DNA of 44,151 nt from CAZPNX01 sp964588285 (GTDB taxonomy: Bacteria > Edwardsbacteria > AC1 > EtOH8): contig CAZPNX010000021.1 in assembly GCA_964588285.1 (NCBI GenBank), positions 1 to 44,151 of the forward strand, read 5' to 3'. Below, piece after piece: positions 16,797-25,635 of the stretch; within the stretch, counting starts at the first letter, position 1; each line of letters opens with the position of its first letter. The notes below the pieces were generated by a model, which saw only the letters and a list, made by a program, of their open reading frames with translations, had not been told where the DNA came from and made no database searches. The position numbers and the translations under genes were made by a program.

Positions 16797-19700
16797 TCAC
16801 AACAGGTGCACGTCGCCGTAATATGACAACGATGGGTTAATAGACACTTCACCGCTGTTGGTGAGGTTACCGGATGTATACCATGTGCCGTTTGCATTTC
16901 TCTTTGTCCAAAAGATGTCATTGTTGTACCGCCAAGCGATATGGACAACATTCCTGCCGTCAACCGTTATGGTCGGGCTGCCGCTGGCGGCAAATAAGGC
17001 CAAAGTGTCCGCCGCGATATGCGCGCTGTCGAACCTGTCGGAAGGAAATCTAAAGCACATCAACGTGCCCACGTCCTGGGGCAGATGGGAATACTGGATA
17101 TAGGCAAGGAACACGGTGTCCCCCTTGCCCACCGCCAGGGCCGGCGTCGATGCATTCATCACCGGCAATTGTCCTGGTATCGTGTCCGGAGGAATCCACG
17201 GCGAATGTTTGTATGAATATTCAATATTCGTTCCATGCAGCCAGGCCGCGCTAATGCCGCCCTTGGAATCCTTGGCAAAGCAGGGATAGCTGCCCACGCC
17301 GATGCATTCGCCTTTTGTCCAACTGTATCCGTCATCCCAGGATTTTTGGTAGGTAATCGAATCGCCCCGGTTATAGACCAAGTGCAGGTTGCCGTCCTTG
17401 TCGTAAAGCAGCTTCCGGCCGTTGTTGTAGGCCGTGGCCAAGGGCGAGGTGGATTGGGTATTGACATTGGTGTTGATATTGACCGTCGGGCTCCAGGGGC
17501 CGATGTTGCCCGATCGGTCCATGGCCGTAACCGCAAAACCCAAGGTCTGGCCAATGTAACTATCCAGCACCCGATATTTATAGATGGTTCGGTCGATGGG
17601 AGAGGAGTGCTCTACATGGTAATCGTCTGGCACGCCGGAAGGCGGGAGCTCGGAGGCAAACTTGCCCAGGGGTTCCGGGCAGACCCAGTAGCCGCCGAGG
17701 TTGGGCTCTGCGGAAGGTTGCCAGGTCAAGTGTATGACTTTTTCGTTGTTGTCATAAAACCCACAGGGCTCGGCGACCTGGGAAGGAAAGTTATCATCTG
17801 AAGGCGAGACGCTGTTTGATTGGCATATACTAGAGGCGAAGCGATCGGATGTTGCATACGAAGACACGGCATACTTATATACTTCACCGTTAGTTACATA
17901 ATTGTCGATGTATTCACAAGATAGCGTCTGCGCAAACGGTTGGTAGCTAAATTCCTCATTCTTTTTCCTTCCTATCAAATAGCCCGTTGCGCCGGAAACG
18001 GGCGGCCAGCTCAGATTAATGATATTGCCGTCATCCCCTGGATTATCGATGGCTACAACATTGGTGGGTGAAGGAGGTAATGGAAAGCTGGAGAGGCCCG
18101 ACGGGGTCGCGCTACCCATATAGAACCACTTGCCTCTTCCATTCAGCATTACGGGTCTTATCCAGTAGTGGTATGGCGTGCTGTACTGCACTGTGTTGTC
18201 AACGTATGCGTAATTGCCGGCACCGGTTGGGTGTATGGTGCCGATCAAGTCCCCGTAATCGATCTCGGAAGAGGAGCGATAAATATCATAAACATAAAGC
18301 CCTTCGTCGCTGCTGCCGCCGGTTCCAAAACATACAGTCACCTGTTGATTACCCGGCATTGCCGCGCCGTTGAAATCCAAGAAAAAGAAGAAGGGCTCCT
18401 CGAAAATGATTCTCCCGTTGCTACCGACGGCGCAGGAGTAAGGGACGAAATTTACGTTCCCCTGCTGTGTCCCCCTCCATGACGCGATGTCGTAGAGTGT
18501 AGTTCTTGCCTCAAAAAAAATCTCGTTCCCCTGATGATCGCATACAAAACCCTCGCTGCCGCACAGCCGAAGGCTGTCAAGACCGTAGACCCATGTGGGC
18601 GAGGGGGCGGTGATGTGCATAGACCAGTTGCCGTTGGCATATTGCCCTATTTCCCCATAATTGTGTCCGGTATAGGCGTTGTTGTAATCCTTGTTCCATA
18701 TAGCTAAATTTGCCCTTTGGGGATGGCAGTTGAAATAAGTATTCGCAGGCCAAGAATAGGTGGTGTCAAACACTGGTGGTGCATCAAAGCTCCAGCTGTC
18801 ACCGCCATCCGCGCTTTTGGCGTAAAGGCAGCGGTTGTCGGTGCCCGCCCAGACGTATTGCGCCGTGGGGTCGGTCCACAGGCTGTTGTACCAGGGGGAG
18901 ATATAACCGTTATCAAGAATTGGAGGGCGGATGACTCTCCACGTTCCATCAATTTGAAGTTTTAATATATACCCATTACCGCAACTAACATAACCACGAT
19001 AATTAATACCATATTTAACCGTCTTCACCTTCAAGAACGGCGTCAAGGAGTCGGGGGTGTTCCCGAAAAGGTCAGTTTCAGTGGAATATTTAATAATCCA
19101 GCCGTCACCGCCATTTGCAGTTCTCAAAATCACTCCCTTATACTTGTCAGTGCCCGTATTCTTATAACCCACGATCCAACCGTTATCGGCATCGGCAAAG
19201 GACACGCCCTTGAAATCCCAGTTTGTCTGGTCGAAGCCGGATATCAATATCCTCACGTTCGTAACATCGCCGCAGCCCGTGATCTTTTTGACAAGGCCGG
19301 AATCGCCCACCGACCAGACCAGCCTGTCGTTGATATCCTGCCTTACAACACAGATATTGCGCAATGTCGTTTCTTTGATAGGCTTGATGACCAAGCAATT
19401 TACCGTTTTCATCAATATCCGGTTGACGAATATTTTCACTACTACCCTGTCATCCGTAGAACTGGTGTTTGAGCGCAGCGCGGCATGTCCCGTTTGATCG
19501 GTGTACTTAAGATCGATTTGGGCGCCGTTTACCGTCAGCACTACCATGGCGTTATTTAACGGTCTATCCGCCCAAAACACGCTCACATCCATGGTATCGA
19601 TACCCAAACCCACGGTATCCGGGCAGGTTATGGTGATGTTATTCTCCGTGTTGATGTGCAGCGACATCTCCGGATCGCCCAACAGATTGAAACTGAATAG

Positions 19701-21473
19701 GTTGCACCGATACGCATGCCTATACGGATTGCTTGAATTGAATACTATCGGTAGCAGGGCATTTTTATCGGCTGCCAAGTTTAGCCCTATGTGGTTGAAC
19801 AGGGTGTCCATTGCCATATTATGGAAATAAACCGTATCCAGCTCTAACGTCGGACCCAAATAATAGATCCCCAGTATTCCTGGCCTAGAATTGCCAATGG
19901 CGCCGCAAAAGCCCCCATTCAATTTATTAATAAGGTTTTCTGCGAAACAATCGCCGCCCGACACCAAGTCCCATGCCGCCAGAAGGCAGCTGGAGGAGAT
20001 GAAGAAGCCAGCCCTGTCTCCATTGCTGATAATATTATTCAAGTCGGTAGAGCTTAACAGCATTTCATGGCTGCCGCCTGGAGTCGGATACCATATCAGC
20101 CCGTTTGTGTCGCCATGGGAGACAACATTGCAGATCTCATAGCCTTCGTTTATAGCATCGAATAAAGCATTCCTGCTTAAGGTCCCGTTCTTTTGGTACA
20201 GCTTCAACTTATCCCAATCGGCCGGCAGGCGGTTGCCAACGGTATCTGAGGTTCTCACACCCCAGTTGTCGAAAGTGGAGTTATTCAGCCAACCCGAAGT
20301 CAACAACAACTTTCCCTGCATGGAAGCCGGCGGGTTAAATTCATACCGAATCACTTTATCCACGAAGTTTTGCGCTTGGCTTAACGTATACACCGGCGCC
20401 CGTCCTACAAAGACATCGGAATACAAGTTTACATTGTCGTAAATACTGCCGTAGAAATTGTACCCGCTTGAATTCCAGTCGTTGTCCAGATCTGTGTAAT
20501 ACATGTCACATGGCCGCCAATAATCTGAATTGTCAACTTTAGAAAATCGTGTGGGTATTATGTTTTGCTCGGGTGATGTAGGGTCGCCCTGGCCGCCCAA
20601 CAGCACATATAGAGCGCCCCACTGATTCACCGCATCGGTGATGAACGCCTTGAGCCGGGTGCAGTTGTCACCGGCCGTATACCATGAATATACCGAATCT
20701 ATTAGAACAACCTTCGTGGTGTAGCCCTTCGCCTCTTTCCAGCTTGCCAGCCTCTGGAATTCTGCGTCCATGGGTGATTTGGTAACGATGACATACTGGT
20801 GGTTTCCCGGCGGCAGCTTCCCGCCCTTTGACGATATGACCGGCTGGAACTCCGCCACCCTTTCCGGGTTCGATACCATCTTCTTGATCAATGACCCAAA
20901 AACACTAAGTTGTGACAAAGTCGGTATGGTGCCGAATCCCGATTCGTCGTATGTCAACTTATATGTTATTTTCTTGTAGATTATTAGTTTTTTCTTATAA
21001 GGTATATAATGCACCGGCCTTGTGTATAGGCTGACAACTTTATACCCGCATATATCGCCGACCTTGCTGCAATCGATCAAGCCCAGCGGGTATTCGCCGG
21101 GCAGGTTGTAAATTGAAGTGTCGGGTGATTGCCAATCGGGCGCGGTTCCGCCATGGATCTCAAAGAAGGGTTGCGCGGGCACCAACACGTATTCGCCCGG
21201 CAATTCAATGTCTTCGGTGCTGATAATTTCAACGCTAGCTTCCTGGGTGCCGCTTGGTACCGAAATCGTTTGAACCGCCATGGGCAGGTCGGGCCTGCCG
21301 GGCTCCTCGCATTGGTATCCGCCGGGTATTTTAACCACGTCGTATCCGTTTAGCCGGCTCAATTGCACGTCGGAAACGTTCAACTCAATGGTTCCGATGA
21401 TTTCACCGGCCCGGCCGACGGTTGCTCCCAGTGCAATGAGCGCAAAGATAAATGCTGTCTTTTTCATGGACAT
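16797..21473 (-). CDS. Secreted gingipain-like C25 cysteine peptidase, cut by in-frame TGA
   Basis: A large exported peptidase of family C25. After a signal peptide (MKKTAFIFALIALGATVGRA) comes a C25 propeptide-like region to about residue 220, then the catalytic domain with NVVSHGDTNGL (His453) and FISSSCLLAAWD (Cys496). Further on are an Ig-like module, a YCF48/BNR-type propeller (GVSFADADNGWIVGYKN, ILRTANGGDGWI), fibronectin-III-like stretches and BNR repeats (ISAAWLHGTNIEYS, VHIAWRYNNDIFW). The frame stops at TGA 16797-16799 after VHLL, exactly where the preceding repeat has Trp (IAW, TGG), and is open again for another 372 codons carrying the sorting domain. The intact protein would be 1930 residues. 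The start ATG 21473 has GGAAG in front; 21467 is an alternative. It follows the FG-GAP gene by 16 nt. Without its tail the product would lack its secretion/anchoring signal. Confidence 0.85.
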   Translation of the reverse strand: MSMKKTAFIFALIALGATVGRAGEIIGTIELNVSDVQLSRLNGYDVVKIPGGYQCEEPGRPDLPMAVQTISVPSGTQEASVEIISTEDIELPGEYVLVPAQPFFEIHGGTAPDWQSPDTSIYNLPGEYPLGLIDCSKVGDICGYKVVSLYTRPVHYIPYKKKLIIYKKITYKLTYDESGFGTIPTLSQLSVFGSLIKKMVSNPERVAEFQPVISSKGGKLPPGNHQYVIVTKSPMDAEFQRLASWKEAKGYTTKVVLIDSVYSWYTAGDNCTRLKAFITDAVNQWGALYVLLGGQGDPTSPEQNIIPTRFSKVDNSDYWRPCDMYYTDLDNDWNSSGYNFYGSIYDNVNLYSDVFVGRAPVYTLSQAQNFVDKVIRYEFNPPASMQGKLLLTSGWLNNSTFDNWGVRTSDTVGNRLPADWDKLKLYQKNGTLSRNALFDAINEGYEICNVVSHGDTNGLIWYPTPGGSHEMLLSSTDLNNIISNGDRAGFFISSSCLLAAWDLVSGGDCFAENLINKLNGGFCGAIGNSRPGILGIYYLGPTLELDTVYFHNMAMDTLFNHIGLNLAADKNALLPIVFNSSNPYRHAYRCNLFSFNLLGDPEMSLHINTENNITITCPDTVGLGIDTMDVSVFWADRPLNNAMVVLTVNGAQIDLKYTDQTGHAALRSNTSSTDDRVVVKIFVNRILMKTVNCLVIKPIKETTLRNICVVRQDINDRLVWSVGDSGLVKKITGCGDVTNVRILISGFDQTNWDFKGVSFADADNGWIVGYKNTGTDKYKGVILRTANGGDGWIIKYSTETDLFGNTPDSLTPFLKVKTVKYGINYRGYVSCGNGYILKLQIDGTWRVIRPPILDNGYISPWYNSLWTDPTAQYVWAGTDNRCLYAKSADGGDSWSFDAPPVFDTTYSWPANTYFNCHPQRANLAIWNKDYNNAYTGHNYGEIGQYANGNWSMHITAPSPTWVYGLDSLRLCGSEGFVCDHQGNEIFFEARTTLYDIASWRGTQQGNVNFVPYSCAVGSNGRIIFEEPFFFFLDFNGAAMPGNQQVTVCFGTGGSSDEGLYVYDIYRSSSEIDYGDLIGTIHPTGAGNYAYVDNTVQYSTPYHYWIRPVMLNGRGKWFYMGSATPSGLSSFPLPPSPTNVVAIDNPGDDGNIINLSWPPVSGATGYLIGRKKNEEFSYQPFAQTLSCEYIDNYVTNGEVYKYAVSSYATSDRFASSICQSNSVSPSDDNFPSQVAEPCGFYDNNEKVIHLTWQPSAEPNLGGYWVCPEPLGKFASELPPSGVPDDYHVEHSSPIDRTIYKYRVLDSYIGQTLGFAVTAMDRSGNIGPWSPTVNINTNVNTQSTSPLATAYNNGRKLLYDKDGNLHLVYNRGDSITYQKSWDDGYSWTKGECIGVGSYPCFAKDSKGGISAAWLHGTNIEYSYKHSPWIPPDTIPGQLPVMNASTPALAVGKGDTVFLAYIQYSHLPQDVGTLMCFRFPSDRFDSAHIAADTLALFAASGSPTITVDGRNVVHIAWRYNNDIFWTKRNANGTWYTSGNLTNSGEVSINPSLSYYGDVHLL

Positions 21474-21489
21474 TGCTTCCGATATCGGG

Positions 21490-23172
21490 TTAACGTGTTA
21501 TTATTATTTTTACTGTTTTTTTAACTTCATCCGCTTGAACGCGGAGAAAGTACAAACCGCTGGCAACAGGCCGGTTCTTGTGATTTTTACCCCGCCAAAT
21601 GATCGAATGAGAACCGGCCGATTGGCTGCCGTCTATCAGGTTCTTTATTCTTTGCCCATTGATGTTGTATATACTCGCTTTTACCCGGCAGGAGGACAGC
21701 AATCGGTATTTTATTTCCGCGAAGCCATTGGCCGGATTTGGCCCAGTTTGGATTATTTCAAGTCCGGCACGATCATTATTTTCATTTATTATTTCAATCC
21801 CATTTGGCCCAGTATATTTGCATATAACTACAAGTCGGTTAGTGTCGGCGTAGCTGCCGAGCATTACCTCCTCGTTACCGTCGTTGTCAACATCACCTGC
21901 ATTTGCTACGTTAACACCAAGTCTATCATTAAACCAGCGCCCCGTTAACCATCCATCCATTATACTATCCTGGGTCGAAGAACTGGTCCAGCACCTGCCC
22001 ATCCCTGTGCCTGCCGGTTCCAGTGAGCCGCAGATATAATCGCCTCTCAGGTTGCTGTCTATCAAGGATGTGGTAAAAGTCGTGCCCAATAAAGTAAAAG
22101 TGTCAATACCGATAACTTCCATATCGGGAAAAGTATCCGTAGGATTGCCGCCGTTGAACAGGACGGCCTTTCCGTTGTTCCTTGTGCTCCAGTATCCTCC
22201 GGGATAGTAGAAGCTGCCTGCCCAGTATTGGTCAGTGTCATTATTGATAGAGCATAAATGACATCCCATCTCACCCCAGTATTGTTGAGGCCCCTCCCCA
22301 TCCTTCCACCAGTCAGGCATCGTGTCCATAGACGCCCCGCCCCAGATCGCATAGAGACGGCCCCGGCTGTCTGCGTTGTACGTCGCCGCACCAACCGCCA
22401 GGTCGTTGATGCCATCGTCGTTTAAGTCAGCACCGGCAGACAACGATGAACCCATCTGCTCGTAATCCTTTCCCCGTATCTCCAGCCAAGGAATGGTGTC
22501 GAAGGCTGCCGAGCCCAGGTAGATGTTCACGTGACCGTTGCCTGACAGGTTCCAGTAGTCTCCCACTATCAGGTCCGTGGTGTCGTCGCCGTTTATATCG
22601 CCGGCGGCGATAACGCTGTAATTCTCATAAAGCCTTCCACCGAATCTAATGTCAGGATTTATGCTTGGCGGACTGCCACCAAAGTGAATGTATACCCTAC
22701 CGGCAGCTGTAATGCATATATCACTAATGCCATCTCCGTTAACATCTCCGCCGCAAATGCTCAATCCGCCAGTACCGCTACTCCAATCGGATATCAAAAG
22801 ATCGGGTATAGTGTCCATGCTACTCGAGCCATAGAAAATATACACCTTCGCTGTATCCATGTTCGGCGATCCAAGGTCCTTATACGCCCCCACCGCCACG
22901 TCGTCATACCCATCCCCGTTCACATCCCCCACCCCGGCAATGGCCGCGCCCCAGTACCGCAGGCTGGTGTCCGGTATCCCACGCTGGAAGATGATCTCAA
23001 GGTTGTGGGTGGTCTGCCCCTCGGCTACCTCGACAAAGCCCGGCATGAACCGGCTCGGGTCGTGCCACCAACTAAGGCAGAAGACAGCCCTTCGACTTAG
23101 CTCAGGGTAAAAAAGCAGCCCTTCGACTATGCTCAGGGTGAAAATGCAAAATGTGAATATTGTTCGCTTCAT
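21490..23172 (-). CDS. FG-GAP repeat secreted protein with FlgD-Ig tail
   Basis: A 560-residue extracellular protein. The core has at least five FG-GAP/integrin-alpha-type repeats with calcium-loop motifs (GVGDVNGDGYDDVAVG, GGDVNGDGISDICI, AAGDINGDDTTDLIVG, GADLNDDGINDLAVG, NAGDVDNDGNEEVMLG), expected to form a beta-propeller. The final 80 residues are a FlgD-Ig/type-9-like sorting module (IYNINGQRIKNL, WRGKNHKNRPVASGLYFLRV). The N-terminus is odd: after MKRTIFTFCIF the signal-peptide region is encoded by two copies of the dispersed CCCTGAGC...GTCGAAGGG repeat (23088-23141). It lies 16 nt before the C25 peptidase gene, probably as an operon. Such propellers act in adhesion or surface binding; the ligand is unknown. 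Confidence 0.88.
   Translation of the reverse strand: MKRTIFTFCIFTLSIVEGLLFYPELSRRAVFCLSWWHDPSRFMPGFVEVAEGQTTHNLEIIFQRGIPDTSLRYWGAAIAGVGDVNGDGYDDVAVGAYKDLGSPNMDTAKVYIFYGSSSMDTIPDLLISDWSSGTGGLSICGGDVNGDGISDICITAAGRVYIHFGGSPPSINPDIRFGGRLYENYSVIAAGDINGDDTTDLIVGDYWNLSGNGHVNIYLGSAAFDTIPWLEIRGKDYEQMGSSLSAGADLNDDGINDLAVGAATYNADSRGRLYAIWGGASMDTMPDWWKDGEGPQQYWGEMGCHLCSINNDTDQYWAGSFYYPGGYWSTRNNGKAVLFNGGNPTDTFPDMEVIGIDTFTLLGTTFTTSLIDSNLRGDYICGSLEPAGTGMGRCWTSSSTQDSIMDGWLTGRWFNDRLGVNVANAGDVDNDGNEEVMLGSYADTNRLVVICKYTGPNGIEIINENNDRAGLEIIQTGPNPANGFAEIKYRLLSSCRVKASIYNINGQRIKNLIDGSQSAGSHSIIWRGKNHKNRPVASGLYFLRVQADEVKKTVKIIITR
23088..23141. repeat. Two copies of a dispersed palindromic repeat inside a gene
   Basis: Two copies of CCCTTCGACT(N)GCTCAGGGT-type sequence (23088-23108 and 23119-23141) lie 10 nt apart within the signal-peptide codons of the FG-GAP gene. 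Another full copy is at 39137-39166; partial copies are near 3820 and 39283. The same kind of short imperfect palindrome is widespread in bacterial intergenic DNA. Confidence 0.8.
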
Positions 23173-23378
23173 ATCAGCTTTTAAAAATGTTAAAGCCCCT
23201 GCCCGCTTTCACTTATTTGCGGACAAAGGCTTTGTCTTCAAGTCGAACCAGTCAAGCAAGCCATGTAATATTTATGCCTGCTTAGCATGGCAGAAATATA
23301 GCAAAACCTCTAATGCTTGTCAAGCTTTATTTCGATGTTTTTGGCGATGTTTTTATCATTTTACGTGGCAGAATCCAC

Positions 23379-24176
23379 TCACTGTCCCCCCGGCACCAGC
23401 CCCTTGAGCATGCCGCCCATGCCCTTGTTCTCGGACTTGGCCTTGGCCGCCGAGAACAGGTCGTCCGGCAGGTTCTTGTTGTATTCCACCGATTTGATGA
23501 CGGCGGTGGACATCAGCTTGCCGTCGACAAAGGTCTCGGTCTTGTGGGGCATCTCCATCTTGCCGATGGCCGGCTTTATGTCAGAATAGACGAACACCGC
23601 CTTCTTCTTCTTCTCGTAGGGGGCCTCGGCCTTGACTTGCACCAGCGGCTCCTTGGCCAGCCACAGCTTGGAGAAGCCGGGACGGGATTTGTCGTCGCTT
23701 TTGGCATCGGCCTCGGGGAACTCGATCACCCAGCAGTCGTAGCCGCCGGACTCCTCGGACCCGGTGACCCGGCCGTTCTCCGTCAGCCAGCTCCACCACC
23801 TCCAGCTCCTCTCCCGCTGGTACTTCATCTGGTCCTTGTCCGCCAGCTTTTGGGTGCCCATCATCGACACCATCCACATCTCGGCCCCGTCGAAGATGAC
23901 CGAGGTGGTCATGGCCCCCCCCTGGCCCATGCTGATCTTGGAGTCCATGCGGAACTTGGGCTCCTTGTAGTACATGATGTTCTCCGAGGTCATGGCGTTC
24001 TTGCCGTCCTGGACGGTGACCTCCATGTTCATGGTCAGGTCCTTGACCAGCGTCTCGTACTTGCCGTACTTGGCCTTGAGCTTGGCCACCACGGTGCCGA
24101 TGTCATCGGCCTGCGCCGGCATTCCCAGGGCGGCGGCCGCCGCCAGGACGGCCCAGGTTCTCCATCGATTTTTCAT
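23379..24176 (-). CDS. LolA-like outer-membrane lipoprotein-sorting family protein
   Basis: A 265-residue exported protein with a signal peptide (MKNRWRTWAVLAAAAALGMPAQA) and a LolA/LolB-like half-barrel of antiparallel strands: DLTMNMEVTVQDGKNAMTSENIMYYKEPKFRMD, SVIFDGAEMWMVS and GYDCWVIEFPEADAKSD. Members carry lipoproteins or other lipids across the periplasm, but the more distant ones have unknown cargo. I start at ATG 24176, with AAAGGA about 9 nt upstream; the frame extends to 24239 without a signal. It follows the MATE gene by 34 nt. It is probably a lipoprotein-sorting-family protein rather than true LolA. The 206-nt stretch 23173-23378 has no recognisable element. Confidence 0.8.
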   Translation of the reverse strand: MKNRWRTWAVLAAAAALGMPAQADDIGTVVAKLKAKYGKYETLVKDLTMNMEVTVQDGKNAMTSENIMYYKEPKFRMDSKISMGQGGAMTTSVIFDGAEMWMVSMMGTQKLADKDQMKYQRERSWRWWSWLTENGRVTGSEESGGYDCWVIEFPEADAKSDDKSRPGFSKLWLAKEPLVQVKAEAPYEKKKKAVFVYSDIKPAIGKMEMPHKTETFVDGKLMSTAVIKSVEYNKNLPDDLFSAAKAKSENKGMGGMLKGLVPGGQ

Positions 24177-24210
24177 GAGCCTTGGTCCTTTCGAAAAATT
24201 CTTATTGCGA

Positions 24211-25587
24211 TTATAACCCATCCGCCGAGGGGACGTCAAGGCGCCGATCGTTCGTCCCCAGCCTGCCCAGCTCCCGGGCTATCATGGCCGCTGTGACCGC
24301 CGCCGCCGTCAGGTCGGCGACGGGGCCGGCCAGCCAGACGCCGTCGGTTCCCAGGAACGGCGGCAGGACGAGGAGCAGCGGGATGAGCACTATCACCTGG
24401 CGCAGCAGGTTGAGGAACATCGAGATCCTGGCCTTGCCGATGGCCTGGAAGAAATTTGAGCTGACCACCTGGAAACCGACCACCGGGAAGGCGGCCAGCA
24501 GGATCCTCATGCCCCTGACGCCGATCTCCGAAAGCCGTGGGTCGCTCCGGTTGAAAAGGCTGATGATGGCCTGGGGGAATATCTCCACCGCCAGGAATCC
24601 GGCGGTGGTGACGGCGGTGGCCGAGACGGCCGCCAGCTTCAGGGTCCGTCTCACCCGGTGGAAATGGCCGGCCCCGTAGTTGAAGCCTATGATGGGCTGG
24701 GAGGCCATGTTGATGGCGATGACGCAGAAGACGATCATCATGGCCACGCTGTTGATGATGCCCATGGCCCCCACGGCCAGATCTCCGCCGTGGCGGATCA
24801 ATTGGACGTTGAACAGGGCGTTGATGACGCTGCCGGCCAGCTGCATGGCGAACGGCGCCATGCCGATGGAGAAGATGCCGGTGACGATCCGCCTCTCCCA
24901 GCGCATGTTGGCCAGCCGCAGCCTAAGGCCGCCGCCCCGGCCGGTGAAGTGGGCCATCACCCAGATGCTGGTGATTGCCATCGAAATCACCGTGGCCACC
25001 GCCGCCCCGGCCACCCCCATCTTAAAACCGAAGATGAAAATGGGATCCAAAATGACATTGGCGGTCGCCCCCATGATCATGGTGTACATGGCCGTCCGGG
25101 CGTTGCCCTCGGCCCGGATCAGGTTGTTCAGCCCGAAACCTATGCCCTGGAAAACATTCCCCAGTAGGATGATGTTGATGTACTGCCGGGCGTACCCCAG
25201 GGTGTCGGGGCCGGCGCCGAACATGGCCAGGATCCGGTCCCTGGCCAGCAGACCCAGCACGGTGATGCCCAGGGAGATGGCGAACAGCAGGGAGAAGGCG
25301 TGCCCCAGGATCTTCTCGGCCTCCGGCCTGTTCCCCTGGCCCAGCCTGATGGAGACCAAGGCCGAGGCGCCCATTCCCACCAGCATCCCGAAGGCCATGG
25401 CCACGATCATGATGGGGAAGGTGACGCTTATTCCGGACAGGGCCAGGGCCCCGACGCCCCGTCCGATGTAGATCCGGTCGACGATGTTGTGGAGGGTGTT
25501 GGCCATCACTCCGACGATGGCCGGCACGAAGTTCTTCCATAACAGCCGGCCCACCGGCAACTGCCCCAATTCCCGGGTATATTCCAT
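24211..25587 (-). CDS. MATE family efflux transporter
   Basis: A 458-residue inner-membrane exporter of the multidrug and toxic compound extrusion family, driven by Na+ or H+. Twelve hydrophobic segments are arranged as two similar halves (KNFVPAIVGVMANTLHNIVDRIYIG opens the first, MAPFAMQLAGSVINALFNVQLI the second). The N-terminal D-R-I-Y-I-G motif is that of the NorM/DinF superfamily. The ATG at 25587 has GAGG 4-5 nt upstream. It lies 48 nt after a lipoprotein gene and 34 nt before the LolA-like gene. Substrate cannot be deduced; related proteins export drugs or lipid-linked compounds. Confidence 0.94.
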   Translation of the reverse strand: MEYTRELGQLPVGRLLWKNFVPAIVGVMANTLHNIVDRIYIGRGVGALALSGISVTFPIMIVAMAFGMLVGMGASALVSIRLGQGNRPEAEKILGHAFSLLFAISLGITVLGLLARDRILAMFGAGPDTLGYARQYINIILLGNVFQGIGFGLNNLIRAEGNARTAMYTMIMGATANVILDPIFIFGFKMGVAGAAVATVISMAITSIWVMAHFTGRGGGLRLRLANMRWERRIVTGIFSIGMAPFAMQLAGSVINALFNVQLIRHGGDLAVGAMGIINSVAMMIVFCVIAINMASQPIIGFNYGAGHFHRVRRTLKLAAVSATAVTTAGFLAVEIFPQAIISLFNRSDPRLSEIGVRGMRILLAAFPVVGFQVVSSNFFQAIGKARISMFLNLLRQVIVLIPLLLVLPPFLGTDGVWLAGPVADLTAAAVTAAMIARELGRLGTNDRRLDVPSADGL

Positions 25588-25635
25588 GGCCTCAGGCTAT
25601 GCTGTGAAAACGCGGATGATTCGTTCCTGGCGACC

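Noticed and set aside
16797..16799. Recoding of TGA as Trp or selenocysteine
   Set aside because: TGA is used as a normal stop at mcsA, mcsB, the response regulator and the EAL gene, Trp is encoded by TGG throughout, and no selenocysteine-insertion hairpin is evident.
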